Assembly: GCA_017163975.1 (NCBI GenBank)
Contig: JAFFSR010000395.1
Span: 1,310,001 to 1,374,000 of the forward strand
Length of the DNA: 64,000 nucleotides
Source of the DNA: Anastatus disparis
Taxonomy: Eukaryota; Arthropoda; Insecta; Hymenoptera; Eupelmidae
Reading direction: 5' to 3'
Shown: positions 1 through 9,563 of the stretch, in pieces
Layout of the letters: each line of letters begins with the position of its first letter
Numbering within the stretch: position 1 is the first letter of the stretch
Position numbers and translations under genes: made by a program
The notes under the pieces: generated by a model
The model's input: the letters and a program-made list of their open reading frames with translations, nothing else
Databases searched by the model: none
What the model was told of the DNA's origin: nothing

Positions 1-1
1 T

Positions 2-925
2 AATGAGCCAAGTCAAAATAAAATTAAAATACCTCTCCCAAAGTATGAAGGTATGATTACAGAAAGGCCTATGAAGTTCATAAATGAACTAGAAAACTAT
101 GTGTCATTAAAAAACCTAAATGACAGAGAGTCTTTACAACTTTTACAAACAGTATTACAAAAAGACGCAAACGAATGGTGGTACGTTTACCAAGATGACG
201 TCCAAACTTTTCAAGATTTAAAAAATTTGTTTCTTGATCGATATTGGAACGAAGTTATACAACGCACAACTAGAAGAAAAGTAGAATTCGGTCAATTTTA
301 TGAAAACACGAAATTGAGCCGAGTAAATTATGCTACTCAGATGTATGGATTTGCCAAAGAGTTTCAATTAAATTACACTGAAGAAGAACTAACAATAAAT
401 ATTAGTAAACATTTCGACAGAAATGTAAAACAAGCAGTTAAATTTGCTCAAAATAAAGATAAAAACACTCTGTTTGAAATTTTAACGGATTTGGATAACA
501 ATGACAAAATCCAAGAACAAAGAATACAAATGAAAACATCACACCAAATAAATTAAAACAATAAACAAGGTGACATATTTAACAATAATGAAAGGTCTAA
601 GACAAACACAAGTAATTACAATAGTTACAAACAAGGTGATAATACAAATTATAATCAACGACAAAATTATGGAAATAAACAAACAGAAAAGTCTTATTGG
701 AATGAAACACGACCAAATATAAATGGACAACAACGAGGAAAACAATCTCAAACACCAGCTATAAATGTAGCAGAAATAGCAAATAGAAAGAATAAAGAAA
801 AAACAAGATATGAAAAATTTAATCCACCAGTGAACAACAAAACAATTAGAAAAAGTCATGAAGAAATGGATTTATTAAATATAAATTTTGAAGAAAATAA
901 AAAGGATGGAAATCAGGAAAACTAA
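2..925 (+). pseudogene. Ty3/gypsy-like gag remnant, cut by the window edge
   Basis: This is a Gag-type coding remnant of an LTR retrotransposon. The frame is already open at base 2 and reads through PLPKYEG and the first methionine (base 53) into the hydrophobic/aromatic pattern of a retrotransposon Gag core (ITERPMKFINELENYV, then NEWWYVYQ and FLDRYW). An in-frame TAA at 554-556 interrupts it. The same frame then stays open, Asn/Gln/Lys-rich and nucleic-acid-binding in character, to a TAA at about 925. I see no zinc knuckle. Gag would form the virus-like particle that carries the element's RNA. The single stop and the lack of a recognisable pol downstream mark it as dead. Assignment to gypsy rather than another LTR class rests on the Gag core alone. 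Confidence 0.6.
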
Positions 926-2094
926 ATGGAGTTGCCTCTCATATTAAAAAAGATGGGGTTAGAGACGCAACGAACTCTAGCACCATAAAAAGACAAAAAA
1001 ATTAAAATTTTAAAAGTAATTACGCCAACCTAGGAAGGCTTAAAAAAAGCCAATTAAAACCTATAAAAAGTAAAATTATAAAAAATTAAAAATTATTTGA
1101 AGTAGAAAAAATAAAGATAAAAACATATTCAATAGATCTTAATATAGGAGATTATATATCAAAATATGATATCCGAAAAATGTGAAATGTGATGATTGGG
1201 GGGGCAATGCATGAAAAAATACTATTGAAAAATACTAAAAATGACGAATATGTCAAAATAAAATTTAATGAGCAAAAGCTCAAACTAAATGAGTATACTC
1301 ATAAATAAATAAAAGAATCACATGAGAGCAAAGACTCAAATACATGTGCATTCGTTAAAAAAGAAAATTATAAAGCACATGAACTCGCAAAAGACGAGGA
1401 TCATGGAAAAATTAATAAAAGTGATAATATATCACAAACACTAGAAATCAAACAAATAGATTTGATTTCTAAAGAGAATAAAGTATCTAGTCTCTTAAAT
1501 CTACTACGTGCATCTGTCTACTTACCATCACACAAACATTGGATAAAGAATATTGATATAATTAAAATATAAATTAAAAAACAATTTCGATAAACCTAGG
1601 TTGTGCATAAATGAAAATTGAAATTATAAAACTTCAAAAACAAATATATGAAAACCTAAATGAAATTTACAAAAAGTATGGCCACAAAGGACCAAGAAAG
1701 AAACATAAAATATTATCGAAATTTAAGAAGAATAAAGAAAAGTACCCATGTACTTATGAACAATGATGAATGCATCAAAAAGAACAAATATATAATGAAG
1801 AAAAATCCACAAGAGTTTGGGATAAATACGTATAGGTGAAAGAAGAACCTGAGTCAACGTAGATCAACAGATCATTAGTTTAATTATAAATTTTTTTTAA
1901 AATATTAATGTAGTTTTAAGAAATTATAAGATAGCGTAAAATATATAAATATTATAAACTCAATTATCAAAGGGAAATACTCATTGTACACTGGTGTAAA
2001 AAATAAAATAAATTGCACAGTGATTATTTGTGACCAAAAGAGAAATATAGTTATTAATTAAAGTATTACGGTACAGGGCAAATATGCATACAAT
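926..2094. other. AT-rich decayed sequence between gag remnant and Polinton
   Basis: No intact gene is visible. Short Lys/Asn/Glu-rich open stretches occur on the plus strand (for example from about 1610), consistent with the eroded rest of the retroelement whose gag lies to the left. I could not find protease, reverse transcriptase or integrase motifs. The right edge is the 6-bp target duplication of the Polinton at 2095-2100. Confidence 0.4.
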
Positions 2095-2100
2095 GAGATG

Positions 2101-2735
2101 AGTAGTAGATAGGCAGGTATAGCGAGACAGCCCCTCCTCTCGTCTCGCTATACCTGCCTATTTCCCCACCCCCTCGCCCCCTACCCTCCTGTCTCCTCCT
2201 TCATGTCTGGGGGGGCTGTTATAGCGTACATGTGGTGGTATAGTGTGACATTTCCCCTTTCCTCAGTCTGGGGGCTGTTATGGAGTACTATTTTATTTAT
2301 TAATTTTATTTATCAATTTTGTTTATCAATTTTATTTATCGATTATTTTCTACGATTATTATATTTGTTGGTCCTGAAAAGGACCGTGTGTGAATATATA
2401 AATATTTTTTAATTTGAAATTTTTTATATCCTTTTCTTTCAGGAACAGAGTAAGTATGGTTGAAAATTTTTCAGAATATTGTTTCCAGCTGGATGATGGT
2501 TGATTTTCCTTCTTTTCCTTTTCCCCACCCTGTAGTAAAGGTGTTTTTTCGTTGCTGGAACTGTTTTGACCCATCGTAATAATTATACGTTTGACAAATA
2601 TGATAAGAGACTATGTGTGAAAAAGTATTTATTGTAAAAAGTTATTATTTAAATTAATATTTTCAAGAGTATTATTTTTTTTATTATATCTTTGAAAATG
2701 TTCTAATTTTTCCGTTTCTTTCCTATAATATTTTA
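2101..2735 (+). repeat. Left terminal inverted repeat of outer Polinton
   Basis: About 635 bp. It matches the reverse complement of 35220-35855 with scattered substitutions and small indels, beginning at the AGTAGTAGATAGG terminus and running to about CCTATAATATTTTAATA near 2735. It contains a short inverted motif near its tip (TATAGCGAGACAG against its complement at about 2139-2156) and a conserved small reading frame. Divergence between the two copies shows the element is not recent. Confidence 0.85.
2359..2574 (-). CDS. Small protein encoded inside the left TIR, MGQNSSS start
   Basis: A 71-residue frame begins MGQNSSSNEKTPLLQGG, continues Lys/Glu-rich and ends in a Lys/Phe/Ile-rich tail. 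A related frame with the same start sits in the other terminal repeat (35381-35602), so each end of P2 carries one copy transcribed outward. Gly at position 2 with Ser at 6 fits the N-myristoylation pattern MGxxxS, which would favour membrane attachment. That is an inference from motif only. The copies differ in the middle by a frame change but keep the first 11 residues and the tail. I do not recognise a family. It could be chance coding inside a repeat. Confidence 0.4.
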   Translation of the reverse strand: MGQNSSSNEKTPLLQGGEKEKKENQPSSSWKQYSEKFSTILTLFLKEKDIKNFKLKNIYIFTHGPFQDQQI

Positions 2736-2745
2736 ATACATTTTT

Positions 2746-3567
2746 TTATTCAGGAATCATTATATCTCGTAAATCTTTTGCTATCATAGGTAAGCTAAAT
2801 GCTAAAATTTCGGTTAAAACAATTTTCAAATACAAATTTTCATAATGATTCGTATCATCTACCATATTTTCCATTACATAACCTTCTAATTCGGTATTAA
2901 TTATAGAACAATATTGTTTAAATGATTTATAGTCATTAAGAATAACCTTTGCATTGTCCAGTCCTTCTTGCCCAAGTTTATTTTTTAAAAAGTCTAGTAT
3001 ATGATCAGTAGTACGATTGACCGTACCAACACGTTCGCTTAGATCGTTGAGAAGAAGATCTACCAAAGGCTTTGCTGACGAAGACCTTCGAATGTTGACT
3101 GTTGCATGACTATACCTGATGAATGATTGAAAGTTTCTCTCTTTTTGCAAAGCGACTGCCCAGGAGTTTCTTCTTCTTCTTCGGGGTCGTGTATCTCGTT
3201 TGGTTAAGATCTTTCATCGATACTGATAGATTTGGTGCCATACGATGTGGTGAAATTCAAATCATGATTCGTGAGAAACAATTTCGTTGGTCTTCCGAAA
3301 TCTTGATGAAAAGAATATTTTGTGAAAATAAGCTGTTATGGCGTCAAAATGATCTTTATGAATATCCCAGCTACGGTGATCAAGAGAAACACTTTTGTGC
3401 GTGCCACCCGAGGAAAGTAGTTTAATAACTTCGTGATAGTATCTACCGCTATATTCAAGACCAATACAAATTCTCTTCGAATAAGACTTATTGAGCGCGT
3501 AGGTAATAGATAATAAAAGGTTCGGCAACTCCGGTTTTACCGGCTCACGTAAATCACATCGAGCCAT
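2746..3567 (-). pseudogene. P2 leftmost gene, unknown function, broken
   Basis: The start MARCDLREP leads into LPNLLLSITYALNKSYSKR and ICIGLEYSGRYYHEVIKLLS, which parallels the P1 gene at 5264-6014 (NSFYGLNKSFTKKILVGLEYN). The amino-terminal frame closes at 3262. The carboxy-terminal helical part (LVDLLLNDLSERV to the end) is open in another frame at 3150-2746, so at least one frameshift and one stop separate the halves. It is the gene nearest the left terminal repeat in both Polintons, so it is a conserved component of this lineage. I do not recognise its function. There are no clear catalytic motifs or membrane segments. Confidence 0.5.
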
Positions 3568-3632
3568 TTTTACGTCTTGCTCTGTCCAATGCTAAACTCC
3601 TACTGTAATTTAGAAAACATTTATCCCTGTCC

Positions 3633-3640
3633 TTATATAA
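3633..3640 (-). promoter_or_regulatory. TATA-like box upstream of P2 leftmost gene
   Basis: TTATATAA lies about 66 bp upstream of the start codon at 3567 on the minus strand. The same motif lies at a similar place in P1 (6093-6100), which supports a conserved core promoter. Confidence 0.4.
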
Positions 3641-3790
3641 CTAATCAGAATGTAGAGGGGATGTTAAATACTTTTACGTTAGAATAGTAGTAGCTGGCTA
3701 GGTGTACTTGAGAGGGGTAAGTATACGCAAACAGCTGTCATTTAAAGGATAGAAAATATGGTAACCTAGCAGGTGTTCTCTGGTAAATAT

Positions 3791-4753
3791 TGTGACGTGG
3801 TACGTCCCAATAAAAATTTTTTTTGTTAATTAAAAATTTATTTTACGTTGTTTAATTCACATACACGTTTCCACGACACGTCACAACGATTATTAATTTG
3901 TAAATCACCAGGGCACTACAACACACCACCGGCTTATTCACCGACCCATGCGTAATTTATTGAATAAGAATAAATAATTAATCGAACGAACTCTTTTTTT
4001 TTGTTTACCGGTACACGAGGAGCACAACTAGCAGACGCGCGCGGCAGCCATTACATACACAGTCATAGACCATGTGTATGAGCGCTAGTGCTGCTTACGC
4101 AGACCGTAGGTAGGGTATTTCTACTACCACTACATAGCAGCGACCGCGCGTGCGCTAGGAGTGGCGCACGACGAAGAAGATGTAGAAAGAGAGGGGAACA
4201 CAAGAGAGAAGAAAGAAAGAGATGGAAAGATTCATATTCGATGGGAGCAAAGTAAAAATGATGGCGCGCCTCTTTCTCGCGCAGTGAAGAAAGAGGGAGA
4301 AGCTAAATGATGAAAAGAGACCGAGAGAGCATGGAAAAGGGAGAGTACTCTTGCTCTTGCTTAAGTACAGCTGCACTGAGTAGCTTACATGTATGTACAT
4401 ATATATGTATATAGGTATATATAGATAGATATATCCATGCTTGTGATGATTCTCTCTCCCTAATGAATAAAGACGGATAAAAAGAGAACGTAGATAAAAA
4501 GAAGGCTTAAAAAGAAGAATAAAAAGAAGAAATTAGATTAAAATTACTACAGGAAAGGTGGCGCGCAGGTTGCAGACTTGCGTTCGAGGACCGGAAGGCA
4601 AATTTCACGAATAGAAATCAATTATTTGGACAACTGATTAGTTATTGGAGGAATTAACAATTAAAAAGAGATAGACAATAAGTAAGAGGGAGAAATAGAC
4701 CGAAGAAGAAGGAAGTGAGCATCAAAGGAGACATTCGATTACCGTCCTCGTGC
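3791..4753. mobile_element. Left part of an unidentified insert in P2
   Basis: From TGTGACGTGGTACGTCCCAA (3791) up to the P1 target site, this sequence has no counterpart in P1 between its matching genes. It is therefore best read as DNA inserted into P2 before P1 arrived. The right part is 22505 to about 24200. It is G/A-rich at 4165-4720 and holds no convincing gene. The TG start and promoter-like composition suggest an LTR or a short non-autonomous LTR element, but I could not define the right end or a target duplication. Confidence 0.35.
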
Positions 4754-4759
4754 CGCATC
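4754..4759. repeat. Target-site duplication CGCATC, left copy for P1
   Basis: CGCATC directly precedes the P1 terminus AGTAGTATAGG and is repeated exactly after the other terminus at 22499-22504. Six base pairs is the known Polinton duplication length. Confidence 0.92.
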
Positions 4760-4878
4760 AGTAGTATAGGTACCACTATGGCGCGTCACAACAAACCCCC
4801 ACTCCTGACCCTCCGCAGAGGTGAATGACCTCCGAGCGACATCAGGAGCGGGATGACCCACTATGACACCGTAATATA
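4760..4878 (+). repeat. Left terminal inverted repeat of P1
   Basis: Identical over 119 bp to the reverse complement of 22380-22498. Beyond it both sides pass into TA repeats and diverge. Identity of both ends suggests recent insertion or ongoing end homogenisation. Confidence 0.93.
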
Positions 4879-5263
4879 CATATATATATATATTCATTAT
4901 GACGTCACGTAGATATATATACATATAATTTAATCTAGAGATGACAAACTTTTTCAATAATATTTATAAAAAATTTATTAATAAAATTTTATTAAACTAT
5001 TCAAATTAATCAAGAAAAAATTAGAATTAATTTAATTGAACAATAAAATATTTTGCAAATTTAAAAAAAAACGACTTTATTAGGATGAGGTGTAATATTG
5101 GTCAAGAAAGAAGAAGATGGTGAGTATACTTTATATTTTTTCGTTTATTGTTTTATAAAATATATAGTGGATACAATTATAGTATATGTATAGTGAACAA
5201 AACTTATTTTATAAGTATAGTGTAAAATATTATTTTATAAATATAGTGAATATACGCTTATAA
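4879..5263. other. AT-rich subterminal spacer of P1
   Basis: TA-rich sequence with short direct repeats of TATAGTG-type words near 5165-5250. No gene seen. Confidence 0.4.
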
Positions 5264-6014
5264 TTATTTTACAACTACAAGATAATTTAACGCAGCCACA
5301 ATTGAATCAACATGAAGCGCTGTGATTTCGTGAAATACACGAATAATTTCGGTTTTAAAAATACAATTTTCAGGTTCTTTTATTTTATTTTCCACACTTG
5401 TAATTAACGACGCAATTATATCATCATCACACTCTAGTACAGCTCGTTTCACAAAGCCCGCACAATATTCATCTATTTGAGATCCATATCGAACACCGCA
5501 CAATTTTTCTACAAGATCAACAATCTCTCCCGCACACACACTAACACCTTTAACAAGCGTGGTTAAATATTTAATCCTATCATCTACGCAGGATGCAACG
5601 CCTTGTAAATACTCGAAAGTCACCTTTTTCATAACAATGCTTTGTCGATACCTTTTGACCAGACCAGAGAAGTAGGGTGAAATTTTCTTCAATTTCAATG
5701 GCTCTATCAGTATGGCTTCTAGTATACCTCAGAATCCAACCAGTTCCGTACACTTTTTGCTCCATCAAATCATCAGCATTACCATCAAAATATTTTTCAG
5801 TATCACCAAACGTAAGCTTAAACTCGTTCCACGTAGCTGTAGTGAAAGCTATTCCTTGATAATCGTGTGAGAGTAAACGTACCATTGGATAAAATTCGCC
5901 ATCTCGTAGTTTATTATATTCAAGACCAACTAAAATTTTTTTCGTGAATGACTTGTTCAAACCGTAGAAAGAATTAAAGATGGGCTGTGTAAAGTTCTTC
6001 TTCTGATGCGCCAT
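5264..6014 (-). pseudogene. P1 leftmost gene, unknown function, one frame break
   Basis: The amino-terminal half begins MAHQKKNFTQPIF and runs through ILVGLEYNK and YGTGWILRYTRSHTD. Its frame drifts after about residue 108. The carboxy-terminal half, helical with several cysteines (VASCVDDRIKYL, LVEKLCGVRYG, CAGFVKRAVLECDDD), is open in another frame from 5698 to 5264. The two frames overlap at 5580-5698, which points to a single indel in one ancestral gene of about 240 residues. The paralogue in P2 (2746-3567) keeps the same order of segments. Position next to the terminal repeat and a TATA box at 6093 suggest its own transcript. I do not recognise the family. Confidence 0.5.
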
Positions 6015-6092
6015 TTTTTTCCTTTTTTCCTAATAGCTTTCTACGATACGAACGTCGACTGAATGACTGTCATCTTGATGAATATAATCTCG

Positions 6093-6100
6093 TTATATAA
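6093..6100 (-). promoter_or_regulatory. TATA-like box upstream of P1 leftmost gene
   Basis: TTATATAA lies about 80 bp upstream of the start at 6014 on the minus strand, mirroring the motif at 3633-3640 in P2. Confidence 0.4.
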
Positions 6101-6170
6101 AGGCTTAACACAAGAGACAGTGGAGGGGATAAGGTGATGACTAAGAAAATACACTCTCGCTACTTCTTTG

Positions 6171-6690
6171 TAACGAACGTGCTTTTACGGCAAGAAAGTA
6201 ACAATGATTCCCAGAAAAGCTATCGTCAGCATTATTAATGAACACGTGTCTTGCAGCTGCAGTATTATTTTCTACCGAATCAGCAAAAAAAATTGTTATT
6301 GAATTCCTCAAACTCTGACCTCATTATTTCTTTGGTGAGCGTTACTTTACGAGAAGAAAGTAACAATCATTCCTAGAAAAGTTATCATCAACATGTCTGA
6401 TCGACACGTGGCTTGCAGCTGCAGTATTGTTTTCTAAGAAACCAACAATAGAATTATTAAATTCCACGAACACTGATCTCACTATATTCTTGGTAACGAA
6501 CATGACTTTGTGACAAGAAAGTATCAGGTTACAATAACGACAGCTTACCACAACACTTTTGAAAACATCTTATCATACAACAACCATTTCCAGAAAAGTT
6601 GTCGTCAGCATGTTTGAACGGTACATAATTTCTGGCTACAGCATCGTTTTTTACTAAATCAGTAGAAAAATTTTTAAGAAATTTCTCGAA
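6171..6690 (-). repeat. Tandem copies of the protease 3' end (about 162 bp period)
   Basis: Three related blocks, roughly 6171-6330, 6333-6490 and 6492-6690. On the minus strand each encodes a variant of the protease tail: HADDNFSGNGCC in the gene itself, HVDDNFSRNDCYFL in the next and NADDSFSGNHCYFL in the last. The downstream copies are out of the gene. They also share CACGTG-containing words (aacacgtgtcttgcagctgcag type). Period measured from AAAGTAACAAT at about 6197 and 6358. Confidence 0.7.
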
Positions 6691-7044
6691 ACCCAATCCA
6701 GATGTCATGTAATCCAAGAACATAATACAAAATTGGCCGCACACATCAGATGTTTCACTCTGTAATTGTACCGTATTCCAACGGAATCTATTACAATTAC
6801 GACGTAGACGGTTAATATAATCTGGTATCAAAGGCGGCATTCCATAACTATCAAAATACCAAGCTGTACCACTACGGTTAACATACATACACACCCAATG
6901 CGTTCCGGGTTTTGTATGGCCATCAGTGTTCACTACAATTGCTGTCGGTTTCGTCCACACCTTCGGAATTTGATCTGCTGGGTACACTCCTACAGAGTGG
7001 GACGGTATAACCTTCAAAATTTCCATTATCTCCAGGCTGTTCAT
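6529..7044 (-). CDS. Adenain-like cysteine protease (Ulp1/C5 type) of P1
   Basis: In Polintons and adenoviruses this protease matures capsid proteins inside the particle. The chosen start is MNSLEIMEILKVIPS at 7044, 19 bases after the stop of the upstream gene; a longer in-frame start at 7086 would overlap that gene. Catalytic motifs visible: His in GTHWVCMYV (about residue 52), acidic residue in YFDSYG (about 65-70), and Cys in CGQFCIMFLDYM (about 104). The gap between His and Cys and the LRRNCNRFRWN segment match the family. The tail HADDNFSGNGCCMI is duplicated downstream (6171-6690). The P2 copy is at 24498-24870. Confidence 0.85.
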   Translation of the reverse strand: MNSLEIMEILKVIPSHSVGVYPADQIPKVWTKPTAIVVNTDGHTKPGTHWVCMYVNRSGTAWYFDSYGMPPLIPDYINRLRRNCNRFRWNTVQLQSETSDVCGQFCIMFLDYMTSGLGFEKFLKNFSTDLVKNDAVARNYVPFKHADDNFSGNGCCMIRCFQKCCGKLSLL

Positions 7045-7063
7045 CGCAAAGAAGTGTCGGTGG

Positions 7064-7576
7064 TTAAAACACAAATTCAGAATCACGCTCCAAATCTCGT
7101 AAAGATAACCATTTTTTTAAACGGTACGCATTGTTTAAAGCGCACGTATATTTTAGATGAGGTGTCTTTACAGCGTGATTGAGACAATACTTATTTAACC
7201 AGGGTAGCTGATTAAATGACGGGCAATCTTTATTTGATTCTAAATTTATAATTTCTCGCGCTGTAATACCGTATAAAATTGACCACTTTTGTTTACCTCT
7301 CACGTAAATTTTTCTAACTTTCCGAGTAAGATCGCGCAACGTTTGGTAGAGAGCTTTCTCCGTGACATCACCGTCAAAATAGTCAAGACCATGATGATGT
7401 TCTGCAAGCCAATTATTTTCTCTTCTTATGCCTCTGCTAAAAGCGTTTATACGATTTTTCGATGCGATAATCCAATGACCGCTAAAATCATCGTTCAAAG
7501 CTACGATGGCGACTTCTTTTGGAACAACTCTGTTATTGCTATCTTTTAAGCACTGAATATCCACGACTACATCCAT
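7064..7576 (-). CDS. Conserved KE...HHGL...DG protein of P1, function unknown
   Basis: A 170-residue protein beginning MDVVVDIQCLKDSNN, with PKEVAIVAL, an RRENNWLAEHHHGLDYFDGD core, KIYVRGKQKWSIL, and a cysteine/histidine end (CPSFNQLPWLNKYCLNH then YTCALNNAYRLKKWL). From memory this pattern recurs in proteins of arthropod mobile elements; I recall no defined function. Asp at DIQ, Asp in FDGD and the conserved His/Cys could form a metal site, perhaps a nuclease, but that is speculation. It sits just upstream of the protease with 19 bases between them, suggesting co-transcription. P2 has a broken copy in the same place (24871-25623). Confidence 0.6.
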   Translation of the reverse strand: MDVVVDIQCLKDSNNRVVPKEVAIVALNDDFSGHWIIASKNRINAFSRGIRRENNWLAEHHHGLDYFDGDVTEKALYQTLRDLTRKVRKIYVRGKQKWSILYGITAREIINLESNKDCPSFNQLPWLNKYCLNHAVKTPHLKYTCALNNAYRLKKWLSLRDLERDSEFVF

Positions 7577-7681
7577 GATTTAACTTTTTGTCTGATCAAT
7601 GTAACGATTAAAGCTATACTGAGGAGTAACGGCGATGTCTTTTCATCCGATAAAATTTGTAAGCGCCATCTATTGATAGCT

Positions 7682-9006
7682 TTACCCATTAAAATCTACA
7701 ATTGTTTGTCGTGATGCGTCAATCTCTAAAATGTTATCGTATTCTGCATAAATTATACAATTGACGGTGTCTGTCAGAGGTTCGCTAAATCTGACATCGA
7801 GTCTAACACTTCCATGTTTTATTAAATTCCAATGAGTACATTCATTTGCCGATAAATCGGGTGATATATCAAACGCGAACAGACAGAAACCGTTTGGATA
7901 CGACTCACGAGTAATTTTATTTCCCTCATTGAGAAAATGGACACCTGTACCGCTGAATAAAGTATGATATGCATCAACGTATAACTTTTTTACTTTGAAA
8001 TCAGGTTGTAATGGTTTTGAAGGTATTTGAACACCATCAACAAACAGACATAGAAAATTGATGTTAAAATGATCAAAATTGAACGGATTGAGCATTCGGT
8101 CTCCGTTAAACGCCTTGTTTTGAACAAACCCTATGATTATTCTTTTAGGTAACTGTCCTAAAATAATATTATCCAGAGTTTCACCATGTATACCACTATG
8201 CATTGTTACAGCTTTGACTTCAACTCTTGTGAGAGGGTATTTAGCTGTAGCTTTAGAAAGTGCTTTTGCGTGTGCTAATAGCACACCTGGGTTAATTTTT
8301 ACCCGTCTAACTAAAAGATTAGCTTCTTCTATATGTACGGCAAAGTATCCTGAAGGATCCATGAGGCAAAATCCATCTCGAGAGCGCACTAACCGAACTC
8401 TTACTTCAACGCCGTTTAGTAATAACTTTTCTTGATTAAACACATCGGCATGTAAATGCCCGACAAGATCTACAGTTTTTTTGCGCCCAAATATTCACGC
8501 CGCTTAACAAGTCCTTGGTTGTCACTACCCACATCGTCCATTTTCCCAGCTGTATCGTCACACCACAAAACGGTTGATAAATGAGAATTTTTAGCAGCAG
8601 GGCCATAGTTGAGCAGTGTCTCGATGTATGCTCTGTATGCGTAAGCATTATTTGGAGCTGTCACAGGTTTCTGGTTAAATAGTACATCTAATTGGCTGAA
8701 TAGTGAGTGCATAAAATTATTCACCGGTGCCACTTTATTGAGTAGTTCTGCAGTCACATTTCCAGGATACTCATCGACAGTGGTGTATAAGCTAACGCGC
8801 AAGCTAAGCATAGTATGTGCTAAATCTAAATAATCTTCACCATTTCCAGATATTACAAATTCTATAGGTGCGTCATCAGTCAACGAGGAGATAGGCTTAT
8901 ACTGGACCCAATGAGAGCTCTCGATAGTAGTCTGTGTCGGAGGAATGTCGAATAGGAGCAATTCCGATTTCATGCACTCACAGGACTGTGTGTGTAAAAA
9001 CGCCAT
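7682..9006 (-). pseudogene. P1 major capsid protein (double jelly-roll), one frame break
   Basis: The major capsid protein builds the icosahedral shell as trimers. The start is MAFLHTQSCECMKSELLLF (9006). Features include QTTIESSHWVQYKPISSL, PINEFMHSLF-like VNNFMHSLFSQLDVLFN and NNAYAYRAYIETLLNYG, typical of Polinton/adintovirus capsid genes. The frame stops at 8470 after EYLGAKKL. It resumes in another frame through VDLVGHLHADVFNQEKLLLNG to 7682. The shift falls in the A7 run of the minus strand near 8478-8484. P2 carries the same protein (25740-27079). A one-base homopolymer error in assembly would give the same picture, so the gene may be intact in the insect. Confidence 0.8.
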
Positions 9007-9009
9007 TTT

Positions 9010-9552
9010 TTAATCGAAAATATCTCTTGTCGTTCGTGCTTTTTTACTTTTTCGAGAATTTTTCTTTTTTTTTCTGGTTCTATTTATTTTCTTCTTTACT
9101 ACTTTATTCCTTTTATTTTTTGTGCTGCGCCGTTTAATCTTTCTTCGAGTGCTCTTAACACTGACACGGCCGTCATCCAACTGCAAAGCAGACAGATAAC
9201 GCTGTTTCTTATATCCAGATCCTTCCATCAATTTATCCAGTTTCTCTTCAGCCTTTCTTTTAAGATTTGTGCCAGACTCTTTTATACGATTTCGTAGAGA
9301 TTCTTTGATTGGAGTATTCTGTGTTGCAACGTCAGATAAAACGTTCACACCGGTACGCAATGCCTCCTTTCCCACAGCTTTAGCACCACGGGTGAGTAGC
9401 GGTAGTACACGACGAAACAACCCAGCTAGAAAACTTCCTACACCACCATGCCCTCTTTGATAGGGGGCTCCAACGTAAATACGTCCGATACCCCTACCAT
9501 TTTTACCACCACCACCGATCTGCATGTCAAAGTATGCCTCGTAATAATTCAT
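9010..9552 (-). CDS. Basic core protein, adenovirus pX-like
   Basis: This 180-residue protein has a Gly-rich start (GGGGKNGRG), then a conserved segment GVGSFLAGLFRRVLPLLTRG, AKAVGKEALRTGVNVLSDV and a very basic tail (KRRSTKNKRNKVVKKK). It is followed closely by the major capsid gene (9006). Known adintoviruses encode a core protein related to adenovirus pX in this region; I assign it on the glycine/hydrophobic motif and charge. Expected role: DNA condensation and perhaps membrane interaction in the virion. The P2 homologue at 27092-27616 is unbroken and keeps the same central motif, which argues that selection acted on it. Confidence 0.7.
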   Translation of the reverse strand: MNYYEAYFDMQIGGGGKNGRGIGRIYVGAPYQRGHGGVGSFLAGLFRRVLPLLTRGAKAVGKEALRTGVNVLSDVATQNTPIKESLRNRIKESGTNLKRKAEEKLDKLMEGSGYKKQRYLSALQLDDGRVSVKSTRRKIKRRSTKNKRNKVVKKKINRTRKKKKNSRKSKKARTTRDIFD

Positions 9553-9563
9553 CTTTTTTCTTA

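Noticed and set aside
2203..2412. Hydrophobic frame on the plus strand in the left terminal repeat
   Set aside because: It opposes the MGQNSSS frame and its matching frame in the right repeat is shorter; hydrophobicity follows from T-rich DNA.
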